Shown piece by piece: positions 1 to 7,818 of a stretch of DNA of 21,640 bases. The DNA is from an uncultured Bacillota bacterium. GTDB taxonomy: Bacteria > Bacillota_I > Bacilli_A > RFN20 > CAG-449. The stretch is from positions 1 through 21,640 of the forward strand of contig CAJKZK010000015.1 in assembly GCA_905204225.1 (NCBI GenBank). The letters are read 5' to 3'. Numbering within the stretch: the stretch's first letter is position 1; every line of letters starts with the position of its first letter. A model generated the notes under the pieces. That model saw only the letters and a list, made by a program, of their open reading frames with translations, did no database searches and was not told the origin of the DNA. The position numbers were made by a program, and so were the translations under genes.

Positions 1-59
1 GCCATATGTGTTCGAAATATTCTTATTTGAACTCGTAATGTTTCATAAGGTATATGAAC
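1..59 (-). ncRNA. tracrRNA, 5' part (3' end off the window)
   Basis: The plus strand at 25-59 resembles the CRISPR repeat (shared TAATGTT and ATAAGGTA blocks and a GAAC end), so its minus transcript is an anti-repeat. Read 5' to 3' it starts GTTCATATACC and runs through CATTAC into GAGTTCAAATAAG. Pairing with the crRNA repeat gives a lower stem GUUUGA/UCAAAU, a small bulge (crRNA GA, tracr GAG), an upper stem GUAAUGUU/AACAUUAC and a distal stem UAAGGUA/UACCUUA. This is the layout known for type II-A guides. The nexus begins near 20, and the 3' hairpins and terminator lie beyond base 1. Divergent placement upstream of cas9 matches S. pyogenes. The start near 59 is inferred from the promoter. 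Confidence 0.85.
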
Positions 60-65
60 AAAAAT

Positions 66-95
66 ATTGTAAAATGAAAATCTTATTATTGTCAA
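66..95 (-). promoter_or_regulatory. tracrRNA promoter
   Basis: Reading the minus strand, a perfect -35 TTGACA (95-90) is followed after 18 nt by a -10 TACAAT (71-66). The predicted start is at about 59-60, exactly where the anti-repeat begins. A second TTGACA lies upstream at 121-116 and a TATAAT at 127-122, but neither has a well-spaced partner. Confidence 0.75.
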
Positions 96-159
96 GTTTT
101 TTTGTTATTTATTAATGTCAAATTATACAATATATAGTCACATCATAGAAAAATTGGGA

Positions 160-189
160 TTGTTTAATAACTATATTTTATAGTATAAT
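160..189 (+). promoter_or_regulatory. cas operon promoter
   Basis: A -35-like TTGTTT (160-165) is followed after 18 nt by a perfect -10 TATAAT (184-189). The transcript would start near 196 and carry a ribosome site AGAAAGGGA (205-213) about 6 nt before the cas9 ATG at 220. It is divergent from the tracrRNA promoter, with about 65 nt between the two -35 boxes. Confidence 0.65.
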
Positions 190-219
190 ATATTCAAAGA
201 AATCAGAAAGGGAATTAAT

Positions 220-3200
220 ATGTATAAAAAAGTATTATGCGGTCTTGATATAGGGACAAACTCTGTTGGTTGGTGCTTAACAGATGAAAATAATAATATA
301 ATAAAGAAAAATGGTAAATCACTTTGGGGAGTAAGAATGTTTGAAGAAGCTAAAACATGTGCTGAAAGGCGCTCTCATAGATGTGATAGACGAAGATTAA
401 CAAGGAGAAAAGAAAGAATCAATTTATTACAAGAATTATTTAAAGATGAAATTAAAAAAATAGATTCTTCATTTTTTTATCGATTAGATAACTCATTTTG
501 TGTAAAAAAAGATAGAAATATTCCTTTTGAATACACATTATTTAATGACAAAAATTTTTCAGATAAAGATTATTTTAAAAAATATCCAACGATTTATCAT
601 TTAAGAAACCATTTAATAAAATCTACACAAAAAGAAGATATTAGATTAATTTATCTAGCCCTGCATCACATGATTAAATATCGTGGCAACTTCTTAAATG
701 AATCAACTAATTTTAAAGTTTCTAATATCGATGATGCTAATAAATATTTTAATAGATTAATTAATGAAAATTTATCAAAAATTACCGATGAAGATGGAGT
801 TGTTCTTTATGAAATATCGTATAACCAAAACATTTTCAACCAATTATTAGAATTAAATAATAATGAATCAAGAATCAGTGTATTAAAAGAAAAATATTGT
901 GAAATCTTAATAAAAAATGACACCAATAAATATTTAAAAAATGCTATTATTCCTTTAATGGTAGGATCTAAAGTCCAATTAAAAAAATGCTTACCAAATA
1001 TAGACGATGATTGCGAAATAAAAGATTTATGTGTTAAAGATGAAAAATTTGATGATAACATAGCATATCTTCTTTCAGCATATCAAGAAAATGAAAATTA
1101 TATTAATGCTTTTATCGAATGTAAAAATATATATCAATTCTTTTTAATTGGAAAATTATTAAACGATTCAAGTTATTTATCCGAAGCAATGGTTAAAAAA
1201 TATAACTTACATAAAGATCAATTAAAAAAATTAAAAAAATTTGTTAAAGATAATTATAAAGAAAAATACAATTCAATATTTAGAGATTTAGACAAAAATA
1301 ATTATGTAAATTATATTGGATCAAATATCACAAAAAATAACAAGAATAACATTTCTCATATATCAAACGATGTATTTTACTCTTTCCTTAAAAAAGAATT
1401 AAATATTGATAAATATAAAGTAACCGAAAAAAACAAAAATGATTACATCTCCGAAATACTTATAGATATGGAATCTAATAATTATTTACCAAGATTAAAT
1501 TCAACTGACAATGGTGTTTTTCCTTATCAATTAAATTTAATGGAAATGCAAATTATTTTAGAAAATCAAAGCAAATTCTATCCATTTTTATTAACTAAAG
1601 ACGACTATGGAACAACAATTGATAAAATCATTTCTATTTTAAAATTTAAAATTCCATATTATATTGGTCCATTAGTAATGCCAAAAGGAAATGATGAATA
1701 TTCTAAATTTTCATGGATTAAGCGTACAGAAGAAAAAATTTATCCATGGAATTTTGATAAAATTGTCAACAAAAATGAATCAGCTAAAGTATTTATTCAA
1801 AGAATGTTAACAAAATGTTCATATCTACCAACTGAATATTGTTTACCTAAAGATTCATTAATTTTCTCATATTTTAACGTTTTACAAGTATTAAACAAAA
1901 CCTTTATCAATCGTTCAGTAATAAATGTAAATGATAAGCTAAATATAATTCACGAATTGTTTATGAAAAAAAGAAAAGTTGCAAAGAAAAATTTAATAGA
2001 ATTTATAAAAGCAAAATATGGTGAAGATTGCACTATTTCTACATCAAACAATAAAGAAATTGAAGAAATAAATGCAAATATGGCTTCGTATAATGACTTT
2101 GTGAACATATTCGGTGCAGAATTTGTTAATAATAACGTTGATTTAATTGAAAAAATCATTTTAGATATTGTTATTTTTGAAGATAAATCTATCTTAGTTG
2201 ATAGATTAAAAAACATATATAAATTACCTGATGATAAAATAAAGCTTATTAAAGGTTTAACTTATTCTAAGTATTCAAATATATCTAAAACATTATTAAC
2301 AGATATAAAGTACTTTGATGAAAATGGTGAAATAAAAAAATCCATCATTAAAATAATGGAAGAAACAAATCAAAATCTTCAAGAAGTTATTTTTAATGAA
2401 AAATATAATTTTCAAACATTGATTGATCAATATAACAAACAAAATATGCCTAATGATAAAATTAACAACATTGAAAACTACGTTAAAGAATTAGGTACTA
2501 TTTCTCCAGGTATGAAAAGGCCTTTAATACAAGCATTTAAAATATGTGAAGAATTAGAAAAAATAGTTGGTCAACCAATAAATGAATATTATGTCGAATG
2601 TACTCGTTCAAATAAACAAGAAAAGAAAAGAAAAAATTCAAGACTCCAAAATTTAAAAAATCTTTATAAAGAAGCTGAACAAACTCTAAAAGATGATCCA
2701 AATTATCAAAGAGCTCTAAAAGAATTAAATAATTGTGAAGAAATTAAATTTCAATCAGATAAATACTATTTATATTTTTCTCAACTTGGAAAATGTGCAT
2801 ATTCAGGTGAGCCAATTGATATAAGTGAATTATTTAATACTGATAAATATGATATTGATCATATTATTCCTCAATCAATGCTTAAAGATGATTCTCTTGA
2901 AAATAGAGTACTTGTTAAGCAAGAATTAAATAGATCAAAATCAGATCAATATCCTATTCCTCAATCAATTCTATTTAAAGGAAATTATAAACAAGCTTAT
3001 AAATACTATGAATTATTATATAAAGCAAAATTAATTGGAAATAAAAAATTTAATAATTTAACTAGATTTGGAGAATTACCTGAAGAAGAATTATCATCAT
3101 TTGTCAATAGACAACTTGTATCAACAAATCAAGCAGTTAAAGGACTAATTGGCGCAATTAAATATTTTAAAGAAACAGATACATTTAAACCTAAAATCAT

Positions 3201-4416
3201 ATTTTCTAAAGGAGAAATCGTTTCAGACTTTAGAAAAGAATTTGATATTGTAAAATCAAGAAATGTTAATAATTTCCATCATGCTCATGATGCATATTTA
3301 AATATTGTTGTCGGTAGAACTGTTGAAACATATTTTAGTCCTTATCTTCAAAACAAAGAAACATTGCAAAGAATGCATGCTAATAAACTAACAACTAACC
3401 CAATTAACATTTTTAAAAATAAAGATAATAAAAAGAAAAATATTTTTGATAAACAAGGAAATTTAGTATGGGATTATCAAAATTCAATATCTACAATTAA
3501 TAAAAATATATTTAATAGATTTGATATTTTAACTACTACAAGAACATATTATGGAACAAATTTATTAAAAAAAGTAACTGTTTACAAAAAAGGTGAAGGA
3601 AATATACCTGTTAAAACATCAAATTGTTTAAGTGATGTATCTAAATATGGAGGATTTACCGGATATGCTTTTGGTAGTTATTGCTTAATAAAAGTTAAAA
3701 ATGAATTTATTATTATTGCCATACCAACAATGTATAAAAACAATATTAACGAATACTTGCATAAAAGTAATTATAACAACTATGATATTATTATTAATAA
3801 TTTAAAAATTAATACAGTTTTAACTTCAAGCAATAAAAAATATGCTATTACTGGAAAAACAGGAGATAGATATTTGTTAATGAATTTAAAAGAAAGAATA
3901 TTTGATAAAAATAGCATAAAAACAATGAAAAAAATTGAAAAAGTAATCTCTAAATTAACTGAAAAGCGAGTATCAGTTACAGGAAAAGAAACAATCGATG
4001 AAATTAACAATTATTTTTCATTAAAAAATAACACTGATTTAGTTGTATCTCCAACAGCAAACAATAAAGCAAATGAAATAATTTTAACTAACGATGAATT
4101 AATATCTCTTTATAATTACTTAATAGCATTATTTAGTAAAGAAATTTATAGCTATTCAGCTTCAATTTCAATTTCTAACAACTTATTAAGTAATAAAGAC
4201 ATATTTAATGAATTATCAATATTTGGTAAAATCAAATTATTATTTAATTTATGTGATTTCTTAAAATGTAATGAAAGAAAAGCAATTGATTTATCATTAA
4301 TCGGGCAAAGTAAAAATAGCGGTGTTTTATATCAAGGAAACAAGATGTCAAATTGCTCAATTATATACGAATCAATTACAGGTTTCTATAGGAAGGTTGC
4401 ATATAAAATTGACTAA
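220..4416 (+). CDS. cas9: CRISPR-associated endonuclease Cas9 (type II-A)
   Basis: RNA-guided DNA endonuclease of 1398 aa, full length for subtype II-A. RuvC-I is LDIGTNSVGW with D10. The Arg-rich bridge helix is at about 49-75 (RRSHRCDRRRLTRRKER). The recognition lobe spans about 80-745. RuvC-II is YYVECTR with E793. HNH is YDIDHIIPQS with H881 and partner N904. RuvC-III is NNFHHAHDAYL with H1021 and D1024. All are intact, so both strands should be cut. The C-terminal PAM-interacting region carries KYGGF (about 1142-1146) and ends in SITGFYRK, but where SpCas9 has Arg-Lys-Arg this protein reads AIDLSLIGQSKNSG. It is the first gene of the operon, with cas1 2 nt downstream. The start is supported by the ribosome site and by D10 sitting at the usual position. 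Confidence 0.98.
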   Translation: MYKKVLCGLDIGTNSVGWCLTDENNNIIKKNGKSLWGVRMFEEAKTCAERRSHRCDRRRLTRRKERINLLQELFKDEIKKIDSSFFYRLDNSFCVKKDRNIPFEYTLFNDKNFSDKDYFKKYPTIYHLRNHLIKSTQKEDIRLIYLALHHMIKYRGNFLNESTNFKVSNIDDANKYFNRLINENLSKITDEDGVVLYEISYNQNIFNQLLELNNNESRISVLKEKYCEILIKNDTNKYLKNAIIPLMVGSKVQLKKCLPNIDDDCEIKDLCVKDEKFDDNIAYLLSAYQENENYINAFIECKNIYQFFLIGKLLNDSSYLSEAMVKKYNLHKDQLKKLKKFVKDNYKEKYNSIFRDLDKNNYVNYIGSNITKNNKNNISHISNDVFYSFLKKELNIDKYKVTEKNKNDYISEILIDMESNNYLPRLNSTDNGVFPYQLNLMEMQIILENQSKFYPFLLTKDDYGTTIDKIISILKFKIPYYIGPLVMPKGNDEYSKFSWIKRTEEKIYPWNFDKIVNKNESAKVFIQRMLTKCSYLPTEYCLPKDSLIFSYFNVLQVLNKTFINRSVINVNDKLNIIHELFMKKRKVAKKNLIEFIKAKYGEDCTISTSNNKEIEEINANMASYNDFVNIFGAEFVNNNVDLIEKIILDIVIFEDKSILVDRLKNIYKLPDDKIKLIKGLTYSKYSNISKTLLTDIKYFDENGEIKKSIIKIMEETNQNLQEVIFNEKYNFQTLIDQYNKQNMPNDKINNIENYVKELGTISPGMKRPLIQAFKICEELEKIVGQPINEYYVECTRSNKQEKKRKNSRLQNLKNLYKEAEQTLKDDPNYQRALKELNNCEEIKFQSDKYYLYFSQLGKCAYSGEPIDISELFNTDKYDIDHIIPQSMLKDDSLENRVLVKQELNRSKSDQYPIPQSILFKGNYKQAYKYYELLYKAKLIGNKKFNNLTRFGELPEEELSSFVNRQLVSTNQAVKGLIGAIKYFKETDTFKPKIIFSKGEIVSDFRKEFDIVKSRNVNNFHHAHDAYLNIVVGRTVETYFSPYLQNKETLQRMHANKLTTNPINIFKNKDNKKKNIFDKQGNLVWDYQNSISTINKNIFNRFDILTTTRTYYGTNLLKKVTVYKKGEGNIPVKTSNCLSDVSKYGGFTGYAFGSYCLIKVKNEFIIIAIPTMYKNNINEYLHKSNYNNYDIIINNLKINTVLTSSNKKYAITGKTGDRYLLMNLKERIFDKNSIKTMKKIEKVISKLTEKRVSVTGKETIDEINNYFSLKNNTDLVVSPTANNKANEIILTNDELISLYNYLIALFSKEIYSYSASISISNNLLSNKDIFNELSIFGKIKLLFNLCDFLKCNERKAIDLSLIGQSKNSGVLYQGNKMSNCSIIYESITGFYRKVAYKID

Positions 4417-4418
4417 TC

Positions 4419-5288
4419 ATGGCTTTTAGAACTGTAGTAATTAAAAATAGATGTAAATTAGAATATTCTTTAAATTATTTAGTTTGTCGAGGTGACGTTG
4501 AAAAGAAAATTCTAATAGATGAAATAGAAACATTAATAATTCAAAATATAGGTGTATCTTTAACATGTGCATTATTATCTGCATTAATAGATAAAAAAGT
4601 AAAAGTAATTTTTTGTGATGCCAAATCAAATCCACAATTTGAATTAACACCATATTATAATAACTATTGTACTTATAAAAAAATAATGAATCAAATTAAT
4701 TTTAACAATGAATTTAAAGATATAATGTGGTCAAGAATAATTTATGAAAAAATCAATAACGAATATAGATTATTAAAAAAAGTTAATAATCCTTCCTCAG
4801 AGAAATTAAAAAAATATCTGTCAGAAATAGAAGATGGTGATAAAACAAATAGAGAAGGACATGCTGCTAAAGTATATTTTAATTCTTTATTTAATAATAC
4901 ATTTTTTAGAGATGATGATAAAAATCCTATTAATAAATATCTTAATTATGGATATTCAATCCTTGTATCATCAATTAATAGAGAAATAAAATCTTTTGGT
5001 TATCTAACTGAACTTGGGATTCATCATAAAGGTGAAACAAATTCATTTAATCTATCATACGATTTTATTGAACCATTAAGAACATTAATTGATTCATATG
5101 TTGTGTTAAATAAAGTTAATGATTCTAATTATAAAGATACATTTATTAAAATGCTTTCATCACAAGTTTTATGGAAAGGCAAAGTAACATATTTAGATAA
5201 CGCTATTCATTTATATGTTCAAGGACTATTAAATTGTTTATCAACAAACGATATATCGGAAATATCATTTATAGAGTATGAGTTATAG
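4419..5288 (+). CDS. cas1: CRISPR integrase Cas1 (type II)
   Basis: Metal-dependent integrase that, with Cas2, joins new spacers to the leader end of the array. It is 289 aa, normal for type II-A Cas1. The N-terminal beta domain (about 1-75) is followed by the helical catalytic domain. Expected catalytic residues are visible: E146 in NREGHAAKVYF, H203 in GIHHKGETNSF, and the acidic motif SYDFIEPLR with D215/E218. It begins 2 nt after the cas9 stop with no separate promoter, so it is translated from the cas operon message. It overlaps cas2 by 11 nt. In type II-A systems Cas9 and Csn2 also assist spacer acquisition. Confidence 0.97.
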   Translation: MAFRTVVIKNRCKLEYSLNYLVCRGDVEKKILIDEIETLIIQNIGVSLTCALLSALIDKKVKVIFCDAKSNPQFELTPYYNNYCTYKKIMNQINFNNEFKDIMWSRIIYEKINNEYRLLKKVNNPSSEKLKKYLSEIEDGDKTNREGHAAKVYFNSLFNNTFFRDDDKNPINKYLNYGYSILVSSINREIKSFGYLTELGIHHKGETNSFNLSYDFIEPLRTLIDSYVVLNKVNDSNYKDTFIKMLSSQVLWKGKVTYLDNAIHLYVQGLLNCLSTNDISEISFIEYEL

Positions 5289-5598
5289 ATTTATGCGTTC
5301 AATTTTATTTTTTGATTTACCAGTAGAAAAAGTTTCCCAACAAAGAGAATATAGAAAATTCATTAAAAACATTAAGAAACTTGGATTTTACATGCTTCAA
5401 AAATCAGTATATGTAAAAATGGGAATTGATGTGCAAGCTATTGATTCAACAATTGATAAAGTTAAAAAAAATTGCCCAAAAGAAGGAGAAATATCAATTT
5501 TAACAATTACTGAAAAACAATTTGCAAGTATAGAATTATTACTTGGTGAAGGAAAAACAGATGTTATAAATAACGATGAAAGGGTTATTGAATTATGA
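5278..5598 (+). CDS. cas2: CRISPR adaptation protein Cas2
   Basis: Small ferredoxin-fold protein of 106 aa that dimerises and bridges Cas1 dimers in the integration complex. The N-terminus MSYRFMRSILFFDLPV closely matches type II-A Cas2 proteins, with D13 at the end of strand beta-1. That similarity supports the ATG at 5278 even though it lies inside the last codons of cas1 and an internal Met6 exists. The stop is TGA, overlapping the csn2 start as ATGA. This shows translational coupling and that UGA is a stop codon in this organism. Confidence 0.95.
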   Translation: MSYRFMRSILFFDLPVEKVSQQREYRKFIKNIKKLGFYMLQKSVYVKMGIDVQAIDSTIDKVKKNCPKEGEISILTITEKQFASIELLLGEGKTDVINNDERVIEL

Positions 5599-6260
5599 GC
5601 GAGTTACTTAAAATAAAAAATATTGAAAAAGATTTTCAAATTGAGCCAGGAAATATCTATAACCTAAATATTGAAAATCAAAAATTTTATTATAATTTAT
5701 TGGATAAACTTTATGATTTTGATGAAGATACCTTCATTTATAGTAAAGATTATGAAATTAAAAATTTAAGTAAATCATGCTTAATAATCGATAATATTTT
5801 TAATTTAGATGCTAATAATAAAAAAATACTTAATGCTTTATATAAAAGAATTTCCAGTGAATTAATTGATAAATCTGATAAAGATGAAATTGAAAAAATT
5901 AATTCAACCATTATTTCATTATTAAATAAAATATCATTAGATTTAAACTTAAGTGTTGATTACTATACCGATTTAGATGTTATTAAAATATTAAATCTTT
6001 ATAATTTTTGTTTTAAAATGGATCAATCTACACCATTAGAAAAATTTGTTACTTATATCAAAGCAAATTTAGAAATAAATAAATACAAATTCATTATTTC
6101 AACCAATATTTTACCTATGTTTTCAAAAAGCGATATTGAATTACTATCAAATGAACTTAAATATCTTGGATTAACACTAATAAATATAACTTTAATCCAA
6201 CAAAAATATGAAAATTTAGTAGATTCTTTAACAATTGATAACGATTTGTGTGAATTTTAA
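5595..6260 (+). CDS. csn2: CRISPR adaptation protein Csn2 (short form)
   Basis: The subtype II-A marker. Known Csn2 proteins form Ca2+-stabilised tetrameric rings that slide on double-stranded DNA ends and are needed for spacer acquisition. This one is 221 aa, the length of the short Csn2 group of streptococci and lactobacilli. Identification rests on position (fourth cas gene), length, and a recognisable pattern: an N-terminal strand-rich segment, the SKSCLIIDNIFNLDAN region around 55-72, a helical middle and a C-terminal YLGLTLINITL strand, ending in DNDLCEF. It overlaps cas2 by 4 nt. The leader begins immediately after its stop. Confidence 0.93.
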   Translation: MSELLKIKNIEKDFQIEPGNIYNLNIENQKFYYNLLDKLYDFDEDTFIYSKDYEIKNLSKSCLIIDNIFNLDANNKKILNALYKRISSELIDKSDKDEIEKINSTIISLLNKISLDLNLSVDYYTDLDVIKILNLYNFCFKMDQSTPLEKFVTYIKANLEINKYKFIISTNILPMFSKSDIELLSNELKYLGLTLINITLIQQKYENLVDSLTIDNDLCEF

Positions 6261-6341
6261 TGTATAATATTGATGCAAACCTTATATAACAAATATATTT
6301 CGTTATATATTATATTACTATTTAGACCCGATTTATTTGAG
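6261..6341 (+). promoter_or_regulatory. CRISPR leader
   Basis: An AT-rich 81-nt segment between the csn2 stop and the first repeat. It ends in ATTTGAG (6335-6341), matching the leader-anchoring motif described for streptococcal type II-A arrays. The motif directly abuts the first repeat, which starts GTTTGAG. A possible crRNA promoter is TTGATG (6270-6275), 18 nt, TATATT (6294-6299). A perfect 8-bp inverted repeat, TATATAAC (6283-6290) with GTTATATA (6302-6309), encloses an 11-nt loop. Confidence 0.8.
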
Positions 6342-7498
6342 GTTTGAGAGTAATGTTAAATAAGGTAAATCTTGAACATATAAACCTAGATATCTTTCTA
6401 ACATATCGTTTGAGAGTAATGTTAAATAAGGTAAATCTTGAACCAAATGGACTTATTTAGAATGGTACCAATAGTTTGAGAGTAATGTTAAATAAGGTAA
6501 ATCTTGAACAGTAAATAAAACACTTTGGCACCATTTAATGTTTGAGAGTAATGTTAAATAAGGTAAATCTTGAACCATTTTTCCAACTCCAGTATAAGCG
6601 TTCATGTTTGAGAGTAATGTTAAATAAGGTAAATCTTGAACCATTTGAAGCGTTTACTATATACACAACTGGTTTGAGAGTAATGTTAAATAAGGTAAAT
6701 CTTGAACATTATTCTAACAATTTAAGAGAAAGACTTGGTTTGAGAGTAATGTTAAATAAGGTAAATCTTGAACATTTAATAAAAATTTTATTCTAGTCAA
6801 TAGGTTTGAGAGTAATGTTAAATAAGGTAAATCTTGAACGAACTTATAAATAAATTAGAAAGTGGAGAAGTTTGAGAGTAATGTTAAATAAGGTAAATCT
6901 TGAACAAGCGTTTGCACTTTCGTATTTATCATAAGTTTGAGAGTAATGTTAAATAAGGTAAATCTTGAACTCGTTTAGAGTTAACTGAGGGTGTTAGTAA
7001 GTTTGAGAGTAATGTTAAATAAGGTAAATCTTGAACTAAAAAAGCATTATATGCATGGATTGATGAGGTTTGAGAGTAATGTTAAATAAGGTAAATCTTG
7101 AACGGCAAGAAAAACAACACATAAAGTAAAAGCGTTTGAGAGTAATGTTAAATAAGGTAAATCTTGAACTCATATAAATTTCTATAGAATAAGCATTGTG
7201 TTTGAGAGTAATGTTAAATAAGGTAAATCTTGAACTGGGAATTAAACGACGGCGCAAGCTATGACGTTTGAGAGTAATGTTAAATAAGGTAAATCTTGAA
7301 CTAAGCAATATTATGCAACTAATGGCATTATGTTTGAGAGTAATGTTAAATAAGGTAAATCTTGAACTTGCTTTAAATGGCGGATGCATCATTGATGTTT
7401 GAGAGTAATGTTAAATAAGGTAAATCTTGAACTTTGAAAGAAGTTATCAAATAATTGAATATGTTTGAGAGTAATGTTAAATAAGGTAAATCATGGAT
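6342..7498 (+). CRISPR. Type II-A CRISPR array, 18 repeats / 17 spacers
   Basis: The 36-nt repeat starts GTTTGAGAG and ends CTTGAAC. Repeats begin at 6342, 6408, 6474, 6540, 6606, 6672, 6738, 6804, 6870, 6935, 7001, 7068, 7134, 7200, 7266, 7332, 7397 and 7463. Repeats 1-17 are identical. Repeat 18 (7463-7498) is intact for 30 nt, then reads ATGGAT in place of TTGAAC, the decay expected at the old end. Spacers are 30 nt except spacers 9 and 16 (29) and 11 (31). No two spacers are alike, and none was seen to match elsewhere in the window. The leader and cas genes at the left and the decayed repeat at the right give plus-strand transcription. Confidence 0.98.
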
Positions 7499-7610
7499 TT
7501 TTTGTGTGTATTGATGATATTTTATTGCCATATTTTGGACAAATAAAAAATTTATTATCATATTCATCAAAAATCAAAAATAAAATTGGATAAGAGCAGA
7601 ATTCCCACAT
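7491..7610 (-). pseudogene. Short ORF-like scrap, 39 codons
   Basis: A minus-strand frame starts with ATG at 7610 and ends in a TGA formed at the decayed end of the last CRISPR repeat. It would encode 39 aa rich in aromatic residues, including FDEYDNKFFICPKYGNK. No ribosome site is visible. The start lies inside a hairpin, and in-frame UGA precedes it. I do not recognise the product. It could be a remnant of a gene cut by the array, or chance in AT-rich DNA. Confidence 0.2.
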
Positions 7611-7632
7611 GGCGGAATTTGGTCAATAAAAA

Positions 7633-7679
7633 AACAGTAACAAACGTTTATTAAGACTTATTGTTACTGTTATTTTTTT
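7633..7679. terminator. Terminator after the CRISPR array
   Basis: A perfect 11-bp stem AACAGTAACAA (7633-7643) / TTGTTACTGTT (7661-7671), with a 17-nt loop, is followed by a run of seven T. An A-run on the left side lets it work on the minus strand as well. It is the first clear stop for crRNA transcription. Confidence 0.75.
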
Positions 7680-7685
7680 GTTATA

Positions 7686-7796
7686 GTGTTATTTTTTGAC
7701 GTATACGATGTAATAGATGATTTTAGTAAAGAAATCGTATCAAAAAGAGTATCAAGCAAAAGAAAAATAGTTAATAAAGGCATAAAAAAAGCCTAA
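7686..7796 (+). pseudogene. Short lysine-rich ORF scrap, 36 codons
   Basis: From a GTG at 7686 the frame runs to TAA at 7794-7796. Its last residues, DVIDDFSKEIVSKR followed by a Lys-rich tail ending GIKKA, look like the amphipathic, basic end of a real protein. There is no ribosome site, and the frame begins just after a terminator. Upstream the same frame runs back through the terminator without an ATG. It may be the 3' end of a lost gene next to the tRNA 3' end, but the product is unrecognised and it may be chance. Confidence 0.22.
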
Positions 7797-7803
7797 AATA
7801 GGC
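7784..7803 (-). terminator. Terminator of tRNA-Leu(GAG)
   Basis: Reading the minus strand, GCCTA-TTT-TAGGC (7803-7791) is followed by seven T. It lies 15 nt beyond the tRNA 3' end, as expected for a single-gene tRNA unit. Confidence 0.75.
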
Positions 7804-7818
7804 AATTCAACTAATAAA

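Larger units (their letters stand above)
7499..7818. other. Intergenic zone between array and tRNA-Leu
   Basis: About 320 nt with no convincing gene. It holds a hairpin AATTCC...GGAATT (about 7600-7618), a strong bidirectional terminator, two short ORF-like scraps listed separately and the tRNA terminator. It may be decayed coding sequence beyond the old end of the array. Confidence 0.6.

Noticed and set aside
4441..4653. Antisense frames inside cas9, cas1, gpmI, psuG and marR
   Set aside because: They lie opposite strongly conserved proteins, lack ribosome sites and have low-complexity translations.
6378..7462. Most spacers contain an uninterrupted reading frame, hinting at coding phage DNA
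   Set aside because: In 30 nt with six frames an open frame is expected nearly always, so it carries no information.
220..7498. UGA as tryptophan (Mycoplasma-type code)
   Set aside because: Trp is always TGG in the large genes, no in-frame TGA is seen, and cas2 ends with TGA at its expected length.
6453..7570. Open frames of 63-118 codons across the CRISPR array on both strands
   Set aside because: The repeat-spacer unit is 66 nt, a multiple of three, so a stop-free repeat frame stays in phase from unit to unit. The translations simply repeat the same 11-12 residues and are artefacts of the array.
7600..7618. Hairpin AATTCC...GGAATT after the array as a terminator
   Set aside because: Only 6 bp with a mismatched inside and no T-run on either strand; the next hairpin at 7633 is far better.
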